From contig CBDHDW010000013.1 in NCBI GenBank assembly GCA_965261915.1, positions 1,178,001 through 1,242,000 of the forward strand: 64,000 bases of DNA, in the 5' to 3' direction. Position 1 is the stretch's first letter. Each line of letters starts with the position of its first letter. Position numbers and translations under genes: made by a program. The DNA comes from JAIBDK01 sp965261915. GTDB lineage: Bacteria > Pseudomonadota > Gammaproteobacteria > Arenicellales > Poriferihabitantaceae. Shown here piece by piece: positions 35,265 to 44,706 of the stretch. The notes under the pieces are model-generated. The model did not search any database. It was not told where the DNA came from and worked only from the letters and a program-made list of their open reading frames with translations.

Positions 35265-35559
35265 AATATGAACCTGTAAAAATAATTAAAATATAATAGC
35301 TGGCACGAACAACGAGGAAATATCAAAGAGAAACACGAGCCGAACATCTAGAAAAGGAAACCCGGAAACCCAAGCGGTAGAAACTTAATAAACCTGCTAA
35401 CCCTAGCAGCTAGCGCGAGGATACACGAAAAGGTAATTAAAAGATAGTGCAATATATAACGCACCGGAGCAATAGGGCGAGACTCGATTTGGAATAGGTT
35501 GCTATCCACTTAAGGGCAAGTATAGATCGTGGCAGGAGAGCGCGTTAAACTCTCACAGC
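35265..35559 (-). promoter_or_regulatory. Long leader/promoter region of the cold-shock gene
   Basis: No gene. The length is what would be expected for a CspA-type promoter and long structured 5' leader, and the bases next to the start are very A/T-rich. No specific RNA fold was assigned. It may also promote the rightward pseudogene and ABC-F gene. Confidence 0.35.
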
Positions 35560-35894
35560 ATGAAAAATGAACTTAAACTTGAGCTTTATCACTCCACATG
35601 GGCGATGGAGCGGCGTCACCCTGACTATCCGCAATGGGATTTACACGAACAAAGCGATAGGGTGGCCAGCAATGGCTGGTTCAATTTTATAAATGGTGGG
35701 ATTTCGGTATGCGCTCTTTTATCGACAGAAACCCGGACAATGCCGTCTTTAACTTTACTTGCGAGTTGGGTCCGCCGGACTGTGCCATTACCGATGAAAA
35801 CGGATATGAGTTATCAGACCGATGGCAGGAAAGCCTGGTGCTGAAAAATAAAGCAGAGGAAATCTGGCAGCGAGCGATTCAGGAAAGTGATTAA
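35560..35894 (+). pseudogene. TIM-barrel sugar isomerase-like remnant with central deletion
   Basis: The N-terminal frame (ELYHSTWAMERRHPD, then PQWDLHEQSD) matches the start of xylose-isomerase-like TIM-barrel proteins. From 35709 another frame gives FNFTCELGPPDCAITDENGY and LSDRWQESLVLKNKAEEIW, the usual C-terminus of the same family. The central barrel (some 180 residues) is missing and the frames differ. Its stop overlaps the ABC-F start. Confidence 0.65.
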
Positions 35895-37803
35895 GTTTCA
35901 AAACCTGGCGTTAAGGCAGGGAAAGCAATTGTTGTTTGAGTCGGTGAATCAGGATATTCACGATGGCGAGAAAGTCGGCTTGGCAGGTGACAATGGCACC
36001 GGTAAATCCAGCCTGTTTCAGGCGATTCTTGGCGAGATTCATTCCGATCAGGGCGAAATTATTTTACCGAGGGATATGCGAATTTCCCACGTAGCCCAGG
36101 AAACACCAAACAACGCTCAGTCTGCACTGGAGCATGTGCTTGATGGCGATACGGTTTACCGTGAAACGGAATACGCTCTGCAAAAACTCAATGGCGAACA
36201 TACCGAACAAACCGCGAAGCTGTATACCCAAATGGAAGATATTGACGGCTATAGCGCCCGCGCACGGGGTGCCAAATTACTTTCAGGGTTAGGGTTTAAG
36301 GCCAGTGAACACGGAAACGAGACAAAATCGTTTTCTGGGGGGTGGCGGGTTCGCTTGAATTTGGCTAAAGCACTGATGGCGCCGTCTGATTTATTGTTAC
36401 TGGATGAACCAACCAATCACCTCGACCTGGATGCCATCGTCTGGCTGGAAGAGTGGTTAAAGAAATATCCCGGTACGTTAATCATGGTCAGCCATGATCG
36501 TGATTTCATTGACGGCTGTTGTCGAAAAATTATGCATATTGAGAACCAGCAGATTCGCGCTTATGTCGGCAACTATTCTCAATTTGAGCGCCAGCGCGGG
36601 GAGCGACTGGCGAACGAGCAAAGTATGTTCGAAAAGCAGCAGCGAAAAATTGCGCATATGGAAAATTATATCCGGCGATTTCGGTACAAGGCGGATAAGG
36701 CGAAGCAGGCTCAGAGTCGGATCAAGGCGCTGGAGAAGATGCAGCGAATTGTTCCCGCTCACGTCGGTTCGCCATTTAATTTTAAATTTTTACCCTGTGA
36801 TCGTCTCTCGGATCCGATGCTGAAATTGGAAAACGTCGATGCCGGTTACGGTGATAATGTGGTTCTCAAAGAGGTTACGTTGTCGATTGCCGGTGGTGAT
36901 CGAATTGGATTGCTGGGTGCTAACGGAGCGGGTAAATCAACGTTGATCAAAATTATGGCGGCTGAATTGGTGGCGCTAACGGGTCATCGCCAGGAAACCA
37001 AACATTTGAATATGGGTTATTTCGCCCAGCATCAACTGGAACAACTCGATGCCGCATTGACGCCGATGAAGCAGTTCCAACGACTGTATCCGTCGGTAAC
37101 CACTCAGCAGGTCAGAAATTTTCTTGGCGGCTTTGATTTTCGTGGAGAACGGGTAGACCAGCCGATTGGCCCATTTTCCGGTGGTGAGAAAGCGCGTCTG
37201 GCGTTGGCGTTAATCATTTATAACAAGCCAAATTTACTTTTACTGGATGAACCAACCAACCATCTGGATATGGAAATGCGCCATGCGTTGACCATGGCGA
37301 TGCAAAGTTACGAAGGCGCAATCATTCTGGTATCCCATGATCGCAGTTTGATCAATAGTGTGACAGATCGACTGATCCTGATACGAAATGGCAGAGTGGA
37401 TGAATTTAAGGAAGATATGGATGCCTATCTGCGCGTTCTCAAGCAATCACATACAGATGCCCCGGGCGATGACGAAAAGGCGCGCAGCGAATCTGAACCC
37501 GGAATGTCGAAGAAGCAACGCCGTCAGTATTTGGCGCAGCGACGAAACGAGGTTAAACCGAAGCGTGATGCAGCTAAAAAACTTGAAAAGGAGATGCAAA
37601 AAATACAGGGTGAAATTGATAAGCTGGCGGTAATTCTAAATAACCCGGAAACCTACGAAACCGAAAGCACCGCGAATCTGGCCGGCATGATGCAAAACAA
37701 ATCCGATCTTGATCACCAGCTAAAACAAACCGAAGCCAGTTGGTATGAATCAGCGGAAGAGTTGGAAACACTAGAGCAGTCCCTGCAGCAAGTAACGGGA
37801 TAA
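35887..37803 (+). CDS. ABC-F ATPase, YheS-like
   Basis: 638 aa, two ABC domains and no membrane segments; ABC-F proteins act on the ribosome. Walker A sites are GDNGTGKSSL (near 36) and GANGAGKSTL (near 344); signatures are FSGGWRVRLNLAKAL and FSGGEKARLALALI; Walker B/H-switch LLLLDEPTNHLDL and LLLLDEPTNHLDM. The inter-domain linker and a basic C-terminal coiled coil (residues 535-638) fit YheS. Start is GTG 35887 (MIKFQNLALRQG), at the expected place. Confidence 0.9.
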   Translation: MIKFQNLALRQGKQLLFESVNQDIHDGEKVGLAGDNGTGKSSLFQAILGEIHSDQGEIILPRDMRISHVAQETPNNAQSALEHVLDGDTVYRETEYALQKLNGEHTEQTAKLYTQMEDIDGYSARARGAKLLSGLGFKASEHGNETKSFSGGWRVRLNLAKALMAPSDLLLLDEPTNHLDLDAIVWLEEWLKKYPGTLIMVSHDRDFIDGCCRKIMHIENQQIRAYVGNYSQFERQRGERLANEQSMFEKQQRKIAHMENYIRRFRYKADKAKQAQSRIKALEKMQRIVPAHVGSPFNFKFLPCDRLSDPMLKLENVDAGYGDNVVLKEVTLSIAGGDRIGLLGANGAGKSTLIKIMAAELVALTGHRQETKHLNMGYFAQHQLEQLDAALTPMKQFQRLYPSVTTQQVRNFLGGFDFRGERVDQPIGPFSGGEKARLALALIIYNKPNLLLLDEPTNHLDMEMRHALTMAMQSYEGAIILVSHDRSLINSVTDRLILIRNGRVDEFKEDMDAYLRVLKQSHTDAPGDDEKARSESEPGMSKKQRRQYLAQRRNEVKPKRDAAKKLEKEMQKIQGEIDKLAVILNNPETYETESTANLAGMMQNKSDLDHQLKQTEASWYESAEELETLEQSLQQVTG

Positions 37804-37807
37804 CGGG

Positions 37808-38065
37808 ATGTCTTCGGTCGTATTACTTACCCCAGGCCGCGAAGTACCGGTTAAGGTATTAGCCATGACCCAGGCTAATCCCGATAAAATGCGATTCATA
37901 AATGATCAGCGAACAACCGCTTATCGCAGCGCAATGTATCAGTCAAAAGACCACAACTATGATGGCGAGACAGAGCGGATAAGGACTGGTGCGTTGGTTA
38001 GACAGGCATTCCCCGGAATACAAAGACTAAAAATACTTCAAACAGATATTTTTGCGATTTCGTGA
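37808..38065 (+). CDS. Small unrecognised open frame after ABC-F
   Basis: 85 codons, 4 bases after the ABC-F stop, overlapping the opposite hydrolase gene by 28 bases. No motif, membrane segment or family similarity that I can see. It may be a small co-transcribed gene or a remnant; low support. Confidence 0.2.
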   Translation: MSSVVLLTPGREVPVKVLAMTQANPDKMRFINDQRTTAYRSAMYQSKDHNYDGETERIRTGALVRQAFPGIQRLKILQTDIFAIS

Positions 38066-39195
38066 AATGCAGTAAAACAGGCATCGTTAATTTCGTCGTT
38101 CAATGGATCGGGCGATGACGAAAACCGGCCAATAACCGTTTGCGTTTTCGGGTTAATAAATAGTTGTTGACCGTGTATCCCGCGACCATGAATGCAATTA
38201 TCTTCATCCCCAAACTGGTACCACTTATTTCGATATTTTCCATTAGGGATTCGATGAGCGTAATAACCTTTGAGCCAGACGTCTCGATCCCCATTGTTCA
38301 TGGTGTCGTCAATCCAGTGCTCGGATAAAATCTGTTTGCCATTGACCTGACCGCGATCAACAAATAATTGCCCCAGTTTAACGAAGTCCCGAATCGTTAA
38401 GCAGATGCCGCCAGCAGCCCTGCCAATGCCGTATTTATCAACGGTGACATAACCCTCATCCTCGGCACCAATGGGTTGCCATAAATATTCGCTAAACAAA
38501 TCCGCCAAAGGCTTGCCAGCTGATCGTTCCAGAACAAGTCCAAGCAAATCCGAATTTGGTGAACGATACAAATACTGTTTGCCGTGAGCTTGATCCAGCT
38601 GTTTTAATGAATACAAAAAGGCTTCCAGCCCCGGGCCGTCAGCGGTTTGATCAGCAGGATTCCAGGCAGTAGCGGCCCGGTACTGCCTATATTCACTTTC
38701 CGTGTCAGAATAATTTTCTTCAAAATTCAGCGAAACAGTCATATCGAGCACATGACGCAAGCTGCAGTTTTCGTAGACGCTGCCTTTGATCCCCGGCAAA
38801 TAATCGATAACATCAGCTGCGCTATTGAAAAGTCCGTGGTTCTCAAGAATTCCCGCAAGCATGGCAGTGGTCGATTTACTGATTGAGAACAGGATATGCG
38901 GGTTTGCAGGGTTGAAATAATCAGCCTTCCATTCGTAGGCAATAGCGCTATTCTTCAGTACCATTAAACAATCAGTGTGGCTGTGTTTTAACAAATCCTC
39001 AAATCGACACTCACCGGCAGGAGACTTTACCTGAAGGTTACCGATATCTTCTGGGCGGTGCGGAAAGGATCGCTTAAAGTGTTCCGAACGGCGAATGGGC
39101 GCACTGGCAATGATTTCGCGAACATTTTGAAAGGCCCATTGACTGTTTGGATGTTCTCTCCAGTTTGCCAGCGTAAGATTGTCAGGTCGATTCAT
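38038..39195 (-). CDS. Serine hydrolase, class C beta-lactamase fold
   Basis: 385 aa. The SxxK nucleophile motif is S104-I-S-K107 (ILFSISKSTTAMLAG). The YxN-like region is LYRSPNSDLLGLVLERSAGK, and the C-terminal HGRGIHGQQLFINPKTQTVIGRFSS fits the KTG-equivalent region of this group. No signal peptide, so a cytosolic esterase or peptidase is more likely than a true beta-lactamase. Confidence 0.85.
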   Translation of the reverse strand: MNRPDNLTLANWREHPNSQWAFQNVREIIASAPIRRSEHFKRSFPHRPEDIGNLQVKSPAGECRFEDLLKHSHTDCLMVLKNSAIAYEWKADYFNPANPHILFSISKSTTAMLAGILENHGLFNSAADVIDYLPGIKGSVYENCSLRHVLDMTVSLNFEENYSDTESEYRQYRAATAWNPADQTADGPGLEAFLYSLKQLDQAHGKQYLYRSPNSDLLGLVLERSAGKPLADLFSEYLWQPIGAEDEGYVTVDKYGIGRAAGGICLTIRDFVKLGQLFVDRGQVNGKQILSEHWIDDTMNNGDRDVWLKGYYAHRIPNGKYRNKWYQFGDEDNCIHGRGIHGQQLFINPKTQTVIGRFSSSPDPLNDEINDACFTAFHEIAKISV

Positions 39196-39277
39196 TAAAT
39201 TTGGTTAAAATGACTATTTGTTGATTGTCAGGAATAATAGCAGTCGAGCAATCAGGTTTTGAAGAAATATTTGGGAG

Positions 39278-39731
39278 ATGATGATGAATCAATCAAAACC
39301 GAAAGCCATTGTGTTAGGCGTTGGCCCGAAAGGGGGTTGCGGCGGTGTAGACATTAATTTACAGAAAAATCGCTTCAGGTCCGAGTATACTACTGCGGAT
39401 TGCGCTGAAATCGAATATCAATCCATGTATAACATCGCCATCGTTCCCGAGGACTTTGAAGTGCCGGGTCAATTGCTCACTGAAGCGTACATCATTCGCC
39501 TATACCGTGGTCAGCCACGACGAATCCCGCGTTTTCGGCTGCATGTACATCTATCCAACGACTAAAGCAGACTATGACGTGGAAGTCACAATGTGGCTAA
39601 GGAAGTCCGAGGCCACATTGGATACCCATTTGTTTGAAACAGTGAATCAGTGGATACACAATGATTGGCCATTCAGGAATCCGGTTTTTCCAGGCCGGAC
39701 TATCGGTTGGGATGAATGGGATAGCCTGTAA
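39278..39731 (+). pseudogene. Frameshifted GNAT-like remnant
   Basis: The first frame gives KPKAIVLGVGPKGGCGG (SDR-like nucleotide-binding start) and then IAIVPEDFEVPGQLLTEAYI; from about 39500 the next frame gives FAYTVVSHDESRVFGCMYIY and PFRNPVFPGRTIGWDEWDSL, which resemble the end of a GNAT-like protein. The middle of the domain is missing. Possibly two gene ends joined by deletion. Confidence 0.5.
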
Positions 39732-39749
39732 ACGATTGAGAAACAGATT

Positions 39750-40205
39750 ATGACGATAATGAAACTGCACTCTGAACCATTACAAGACGAATGGCTCGAT
39801 GCCTATGGCCATTTAAATGAAGCCTATTATCTGCTGCCCTTTACCAATACAACCTGGATCATGCAGGATCATTTTGGAATTGGGGTGCCGTATTTCGAAG
39901 AAACCGGCTGCGCCATCTATACCGTCGAAACCCATCTGCGTTATTTAAACGATGTTCGTAAACCGGCGATGATCGAAGTTGAGTCGATGATTTTGGGCTC
40001 AGATGCTAAAAAGATCTGGTTTGCCCATGAAATGATAGTGGATGGTAAAACTTGTGCAACCGCCGAGTTTATGGTGCTGCACTACAACACGCGAGAAAAC
40101 AGAACCACGGAAATGCCCAGGGAAACCCAGCAAAAGCTGAGTTCTGTCAGGCTTGAAACCTTACCGGATTGGGTGGGGCGGCAGATTAGCCTGGTTAAAA
40201 AATAA
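39750..40205 (+). CDS. Hotdog-fold acyl-CoA thioesterase
   Basis: 151 aa. The 4-hydroxybenzoyl-CoA-type motif is DEWLDAYGHLNEAYYLLPF (D...GHxN) at residues 13-31, followed by VETHLRYLNDVRKPAMIEVE. It is of the type seen with carnitine and betaine metabolism genes, but none are next to it. Cytosolic; substrate unknown. Confidence 0.82.
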   Translation: MTIMKLHSEPLQDEWLDAYGHLNEAYYLLPFTNTTWIMQDHFGIGVPYFEETGCAIYTVETHLRYLNDVRKPAMIEVESMILGSDAKKIWFAHEMIVDGKTCATAEFMVLHYNTRENRTTEMPRETQQKLSSVRLETLPDWVGRQISLVKK

Positions 40206-40326
40206 CGTTACCCGGTGCATTCCTGATCGTAGCGTTCCATAACAGCGGATCGCTGTAATGGTTTCAATTCAGCCTTTCAATTATCCAATGACCTTGCTCG
40301 CCTGGGAGGGCGCGGCCGCATTGGTT

Positions 40327-41977
40327 CCCCAATCCCCAGATAGAAATCTCTTAAACGCAGGAAGCCTTGGCTGTATAATGGTTTGCTCTTAAACCCACCA
40401 TCACCCAATGGGTGCACAGCTCAAGGCTGATGACTATTCTACCCTACAAACTCGATACAACGAACGATTTACTCACCTCTCGTGCCGGTTTATTGGCGAT
40501 TGCTCAACTAATGGACTCCCTGAACCTGTCTGAGCGAATCGACAAGCACTTCCCCCAGCCTAAAAGCAATCGTGGGTATAAGCCCTCGGAGTTCATCAAG
40601 ACCCTCATCCTGATGCAGCATGAAGGCAGTTTTCACCTGGATGAGGTTCGCAACCTTCAGGATGATGAAGCACTGCGCACCGTGCTGGATCTCAAGAAAC
40701 TTCCCCAGGCGACCACGATTGGAGATTGGCTCAGGCGAATGGGAAGCCAGCCGCAAATCCAGGCTGCCTGGGTAAAGGTGAATAAAGCCTTATTGAAGGT
40801 AGCCTTGCATCGCTGTAAGGAAGTCACACTGGACATTGATGCCACTGAAATTGTTGCCCATAAAGCGGGTGCACGGTGGACTTACAACAAGAACAAGGGT
40901 TTTATGCCGATGGTCGGGCATATTGCGGAAACCGGGCAGATCGTGGCCGTGGATTTCCGTCACGGCAATGTGCCGCCAGCGAAAGATAATAAGCCGTTTA
41001 TCCAGCAATGCCAGCAGTCGCTCCCGGAAGACTGTACCGTGAAGGCGTTGCGTATTGATGCCGCCGGCTACCAAACAAAAGTCATTGAGTATTGTGATAA
41101 GCAGGGTATCGAGTATGCCATTCGCGCCAAGACCAGCGCCGCACTGCGCGCGCAGATAGCAGCGGCAAGCGCTTCGGACTGGCAGCCTTTGCTGGATAAA
41201 AAAGACAAAGCGGTCAATGGTCAGGATACCTACCGCACCAGTTTCTGCATCGGTGAGTATGAAAAACCCTTCACCCTTATCATTCAGAGAACAGCCGTTA
41301 CCGGCCAGGCGAGTCTGGATTTAGATTCATCAGATAACTCAGAAAACAGTTCAGAGGAAATAAACTCAGGTGCTTATATTTATCGTGCGATTGCCACTAA
41401 TCGGGATAGCCTTAGCGATAGCGAGATTGTCCACTGGTACAACCAGCGTGGCGAGGACAGCGAGAACCGAATCAAGGAACTGAAACGAGATTTTGGTGGC
41501 GACACCCTGCCGTGTTCAGATTTTGCTGCCAATGTGCTGTACTTTTTAATCTCCGCACTCTCCTGCAATCTATGTGCCCTCATGCGTCAGTTGCTGCCGG
41601 GGGAGTTGTCCCAGCATCGTGCGATAACACTGCGCTGGCGGCTGTACGCCATCGCGGCAAAAGTGGTCAGGACGGGACGTCAACTCTTGGTAAAAATGCG
41701 GGAAAACCACCGACTACTACTGGAACGAGTGCTGCTGGCACTGAAGGAGTTTGAAGCGCCGCCCATTTAACCCGACATAGAACAAGAATAACGGCTTCTG
41801 CAGGACAGGTGCGTCAAAAATAGCCGATTTAGCACTGATAATGCACCGAACAGCGGTTTTTGAGTAAACCTCTCGGCACTAGCTACCATAATTTGCTGTA
41901 ATGGCCAGCCACAAGGCTTGAAAGAGGGATTCACCGAGCCTTGAAGCGCTGATGCTACTCTATCTGGGGATTTGGGT
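40327..41977 (+). mobile_element. IS1380 family insertion sequence
   Basis: Ends CCCCAATCCCCAGATAGA (40327-40344) and, inverted, TCTATCTGGGGATTTGGGT (41959-41977), imperfect by about one base, flanked by GGTT on both sides (40323-40326 and 41978-41981). Length 1651 bp, right for IS1380. One transposase gene. The 3' 200 bases hold no gene. Confidence 0.82.
40430..41770 (+). CDS. IS1380 family transposase
   Basis: 446 aa from ATG 40430 (a GTG six codons earlier is possible). DDE catalytic region: DIDATEIVAHKAGA near residue 137, LRIDAAGYQ near 205, and the YREK-like WYNQRGEDSENRIKELK near 340. The N-terminus LTSRAGLLAIAQLMDSL is typical of the family. Intact. Confidence 0.9.
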   Translation: MTILPYKLDTTNDLLTSRAGLLAIAQLMDSLNLSERIDKHFPQPKSNRGYKPSEFIKTLILMQHEGSFHLDEVRNLQDDEALRTVLDLKKLPQATTIGDWLRRMGSQPQIQAAWVKVNKALLKVALHRCKEVTLDIDATEIVAHKAGARWTYNKNKGFMPMVGHIAETGQIVAVDFRHGNVPPAKDNKPFIQQCQQSLPEDCTVKALRIDAAGYQTKVIEYCDKQGIEYAIRAKTSAALRAQIAAASASDWQPLLDKKDKAVNGQDTYRTSFCIGEYEKPFTLIIQRTAVTGQASLDLDSSDNSENSSEEINSGAYIYRAIATNRDSLSDSEIVHWYNQRGEDSENRIKELKRDFGGDTLPCSDFAANVLYFLISALSCNLCALMRQLLPGELSQHRAITLRWRLYAIAAKVVRTGRQLLVKMRENHRLLLERVLLALKEFEAPPI

Positions 41978-42064
41978 GGTTTAAAGGTTGACTATTTATT
42001 ATTTATATGTCATTTTTCTCTCGCGTCAAAGACTCAAAAGTTTTACCACTAAGCTACTTTTTAT

Positions 42065-43602
42065 GTAACTGCCCAGGTTGTTTTTAAGCGTATTTCAGTT
42101 TTGCAATAATCTGATCGGCAGGCATCATCAGTGTTTCGATGATGTTCCATCCTTGTTTTCTCGCCGTTGTGATGACGCTGCGCAGGGTGGCAAAATCCTC
42201 TGCACCTTGTTCAGACCTGAACCCTCCCGATATTTTCTGGCGTAACTTCATCATCCGCAGGTCGCGTTCAGCTTCGTTGTTTGTGAAGGGTACGTCGGGA
42301 TCTGTCAGAAAGCGTAGGGTGCCTTCCTTGCGATCGCGTAATCGTAACGCCAGATTATGTCCTGTCCGCTGCTTCTTGCGCCCCCGTCTTCCGGGTTTTG
42401 GCGGCACGAGTGGAGGCAATTCCTCATGGAAATCCAATGCTGCGGTGATGATCCTGTCGTATCGCCGATTGATAAGCGCAACAAGCGGTGTTGAAACCGC
42501 CACGCCCTTATCCCGCGCGGCCTGTGTGACATGGTGCGCACGCCGCAGTAGCCTTTGCATCTGACCAGCCCAATCTTCCTGTTCTATTTCGACCAACGCT
42601 TGCAGTTCCCGTAAATGGTGTGCATTGCACAACGCATGGGTAACACCATCCAGCGTGAAGTAGGGCTGCCAATGATCATGCACGATACAGCCCGTGAGAT
42701 TGGATAACAGATTACCGCGTTTGCTGCTGACCCGGTAGAAAGCCAGAAGCGGTGTACAGGCAACGTGAAGCCATTGCAGGCACCCCGTAATCCGGAAACC
42801 CGTCTCGTCAAGATGTTTGACGTGGACCTGTTGGGCGATCACATCCTGCAGGTGAGAAGCAACCCCCTTGAGCCGCTCTGATGCTTTGCGGTTCATGGCG
42901 GCCACAGTGGCAGGAACCAAAGGGGCATTGAACAAATCGGCCATTATTTGCGCCAGTCTGTCTTCCGGCAGGAAATGGGCGCATTGGAGATATGTTGCCA
43001 CTCCGGCGATGCGTGGCCCGTACTGCACGGGTGCCTTTACTTCCAGAGGAAACGCCGCCCTGGTTGTTTCCCCACAGTGGCCGCAAAGGCAGACATGTGC
43101 CCTGTGTTCCGTTGTCACCAGGGGTTGTGGCTCGGGCAGGTCAAACACCTGTCGTGCGGCGTAATCCTCTGCCATTGATGGCGACAGCGGTGTGCCACAT
43201 TGCCCGCAGACAGAAGGAAAGTGATCTTCAACATGATCGGGATCTGCCGTTTGGCACAGGGTGCTTCCCTTGTGGCCTTTCTGCCCGCCTGACTTTTTAC
43301 CGGATTTTCTCCGCAGACTTTTGGTTCTGGGTTCAGCCTTGGGCTTCTTTAGGCCGTCGCTTGAAGGCGGCTTGCTACTGTTGCTGCTGTTCAAGCTGAG
43401 GCGACGCTCAAGGTCTTCAATGCGAGCCACAAGCAGGGCTATCGTTTGTGCATTCTTCTGCTTCAGCTCTTCATAAGCCTCAACGGAAACATAACCTTTG
43501 GGGGCGTTTGAAAAAATCATAATCTTAATGAATCACATCGGGATTCCTCAGGCAAGAGAATTATTCCAAGAGAATTATTCCTTAGGGTACCTGGGCAGTT
43601 AC
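42065..43602 (-). mobile_element. IS66 family element, copy 2 (tnpC only)
   Basis: 1538 bp, with the same ends as copy 1 and a perfect 8-bp duplication CTTTTTAT (42057-42064 and 43603-43610). It lies 87 bases after the IS1380 element. The two IS66 copies are 29 kb apart in the same orientation. Confidence 0.95.
42084..43520 (-). CDS. tnpC: IS66 family transposase TnpC, copy 2
   Basis: 478 aa, intact, differing from copy 1 at about six residues (for example NAPKG, HVCLCGHC, TRAAFPLEV and IIAKLKYA). DDE parts as in copy 1: HLDETGFRI, DHWQPY and NNEAERDLR. Both copies lack tnpA and tnpB, so this element type evidently moves with TnpC alone or with helpers from elsewhere. Confidence 0.95.
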   Translation of the reverse strand: MIFSNAPKGYVSVEAYEELKQKNAQTIALLVARIEDLERRLSLNSSNSSKPPSSDGLKKPKAEPRTKSLRRKSGKKSGGQKGHKGSTLCQTADPDHVEDHFPSVCGQCGTPLSPSMAEDYAARQVFDLPEPQPLVTTEHRAHVCLCGHCGETTRAAFPLEVKAPVQYGPRIAGVATYLQCAHFLPEDRLAQIMADLFNAPLVPATVAAMNRKASERLKGVASHLQDVIAQQVHVKHLDETGFRITGCLQWLHVACTPLLAFYRVSSKRGNLLSNLTGCIVHDHWQPYFTLDGVTHALCNAHHLRELQALVEIEQEDWAGQMQRLLRRAHHVTQAARDKGVAVSTPLVALINRRYDRIITAALDFHEELPPLVPPKPGRRGRKKQRTGHNLALRLRDRKEGTLRFLTDPDVPFTNNEAERDLRMMKLRQKISGGFRSEQGAEDFATLRSVITTARKQGWNIIETLMMPADQIIAKLKYA

Positions 43603-43653
43603 CTTTTTATAAAGAAATACTTCATTAACATAACGTACGATACGGAGTAAAAA

Positions 43654-44248
43654 ATGCAAGCCAAAATACTAAAAACCAAAATATTACATACCATTTCTAC
43701 GCTGGCAGTTTTATCTGTTGCTGTGATGGCGAGTCATTCGAGCGTAGCTGCTACCCCCCCCCCAACTAGAACCGGCAGAATTTAAGCCAGCTACGCCGGG
43801 AACGCGCATATCGGCCACTAATTCCGACGGGGAGTCTTGGTCATACACAATTGGGGAATCAACCGAGTTTGTTGTCAGCAGTGGCGGAGACTTTAGAGGG
43901 CCCCAGCCTACAGTGCTTTTTTGTTGGAAGTGTGTAAATGAGAAAGTTCAGTGGAAAAAGTATGCCAAAATTTGGCCGCTCGAAGTAGGCAAGAGCGTAA
44001 AATTTAATCGTGTGGGCAATAAGAAACGACCCAACAAAATCAGCGTTGTTGGGACGGAAACACTCGAGCTTGATTTTGGCTCAGTGGATACCTATGTGGT
44101 TGAGGGGACTTCTTCGTCCCCCGGCGGATGGAAAGGTAAATTTACGAGCTGGTATGCGCCTTCAATTGGCTGGGTGGTGAAAAGAGAATGGTCGGACAGT
44201 AACGGCGGCAAAGGAGCTTGGCATGTTGTTGAGGTAAAGCAACCATAG
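43654..44248 (+). pseudogene. Secreted protein with C10 tract frameshift (possible phase variation)
   Basis: GGAG precedes ATG 43654. A signal peptide (ISTLAVLSVAVMASHSSVAA) is followed by a run of ten C at 43754-43763. With ten C the frame ends 9 codons later. With nine C it would continue QLEPAEFKP and run open to the stop at 44248, giving a secreted protein of about 197 aa ending in YAPSIGWVVKREWSD. The family is not recognised; the late part is rich in Trp, Gly and beta-prone residues. Either a phase-variable gene in the OFF state, a pseudogene or a homopolymer read error. Confidence 0.7.
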
Positions 44249-44706
44249 TTTCACAACCTTTGCAGGTTAGTCTTTTGTTCTCTGACTTCGATGGTTAATT
44301 CGTTTATCTCATTGATTTATAAAGGGATTTATAAAGGAACATAAAAACACTCAGCACTACAATGTCGGCGTATTTACGCCATCCGTTTATATCAGTACAG
44401 CGGATAAGGCGTGGTCCGGGCTTTTAACCCCCGTATTTATTGGGCAGGCAACAGCTTATAAACGACAAACTGTGGCGGAAGGCCTTCCGGGTTTGACAAA
44501 GGCTGGTTCGTCGAGCCGACCATATTATCGGATTGCCATGCTGAAATGCTGTGGCCTGAGGCATACGACCCCTGACAAATCTATTGAAAGCATTTCGTTT
44601 TTGCGAAACCCGCTCGTTAATGTATACTCAGGCGCTGAATTAAAGCAGTTTGTGTTTTCGAGGTTGCTTTAAATTTCAAATAAATCACTACCAGGAGAAA
44701 TTTAAG
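44249..44706. other. 458-bp gap upstream of the ABC transporter operon
   Basis: No convincing gene; a 66-codon frame at 44472 lacks motifs. It must hold the promoter of the transporter operon. AGGAG lies 9 bases before the binding-protein ATG at 44707. Confidence 0.4.

Noticed and set aside
40412..40430. GTG 40412 as IS1380 transposase start
   Set aside because: ATG 40430 directly precedes the family N-terminus; the GTG remains possible but adds residues without support.
42065..43602. IS66 with tnpA and tnpB
   Set aside because: The ends and duplications lie close on both sides of tnpC, leaving no room for other genes.
44472..44672. 66-codon frame upstream of the transporter
   Set aside because: No motif and probably chance; the region more likely holds the promoter.
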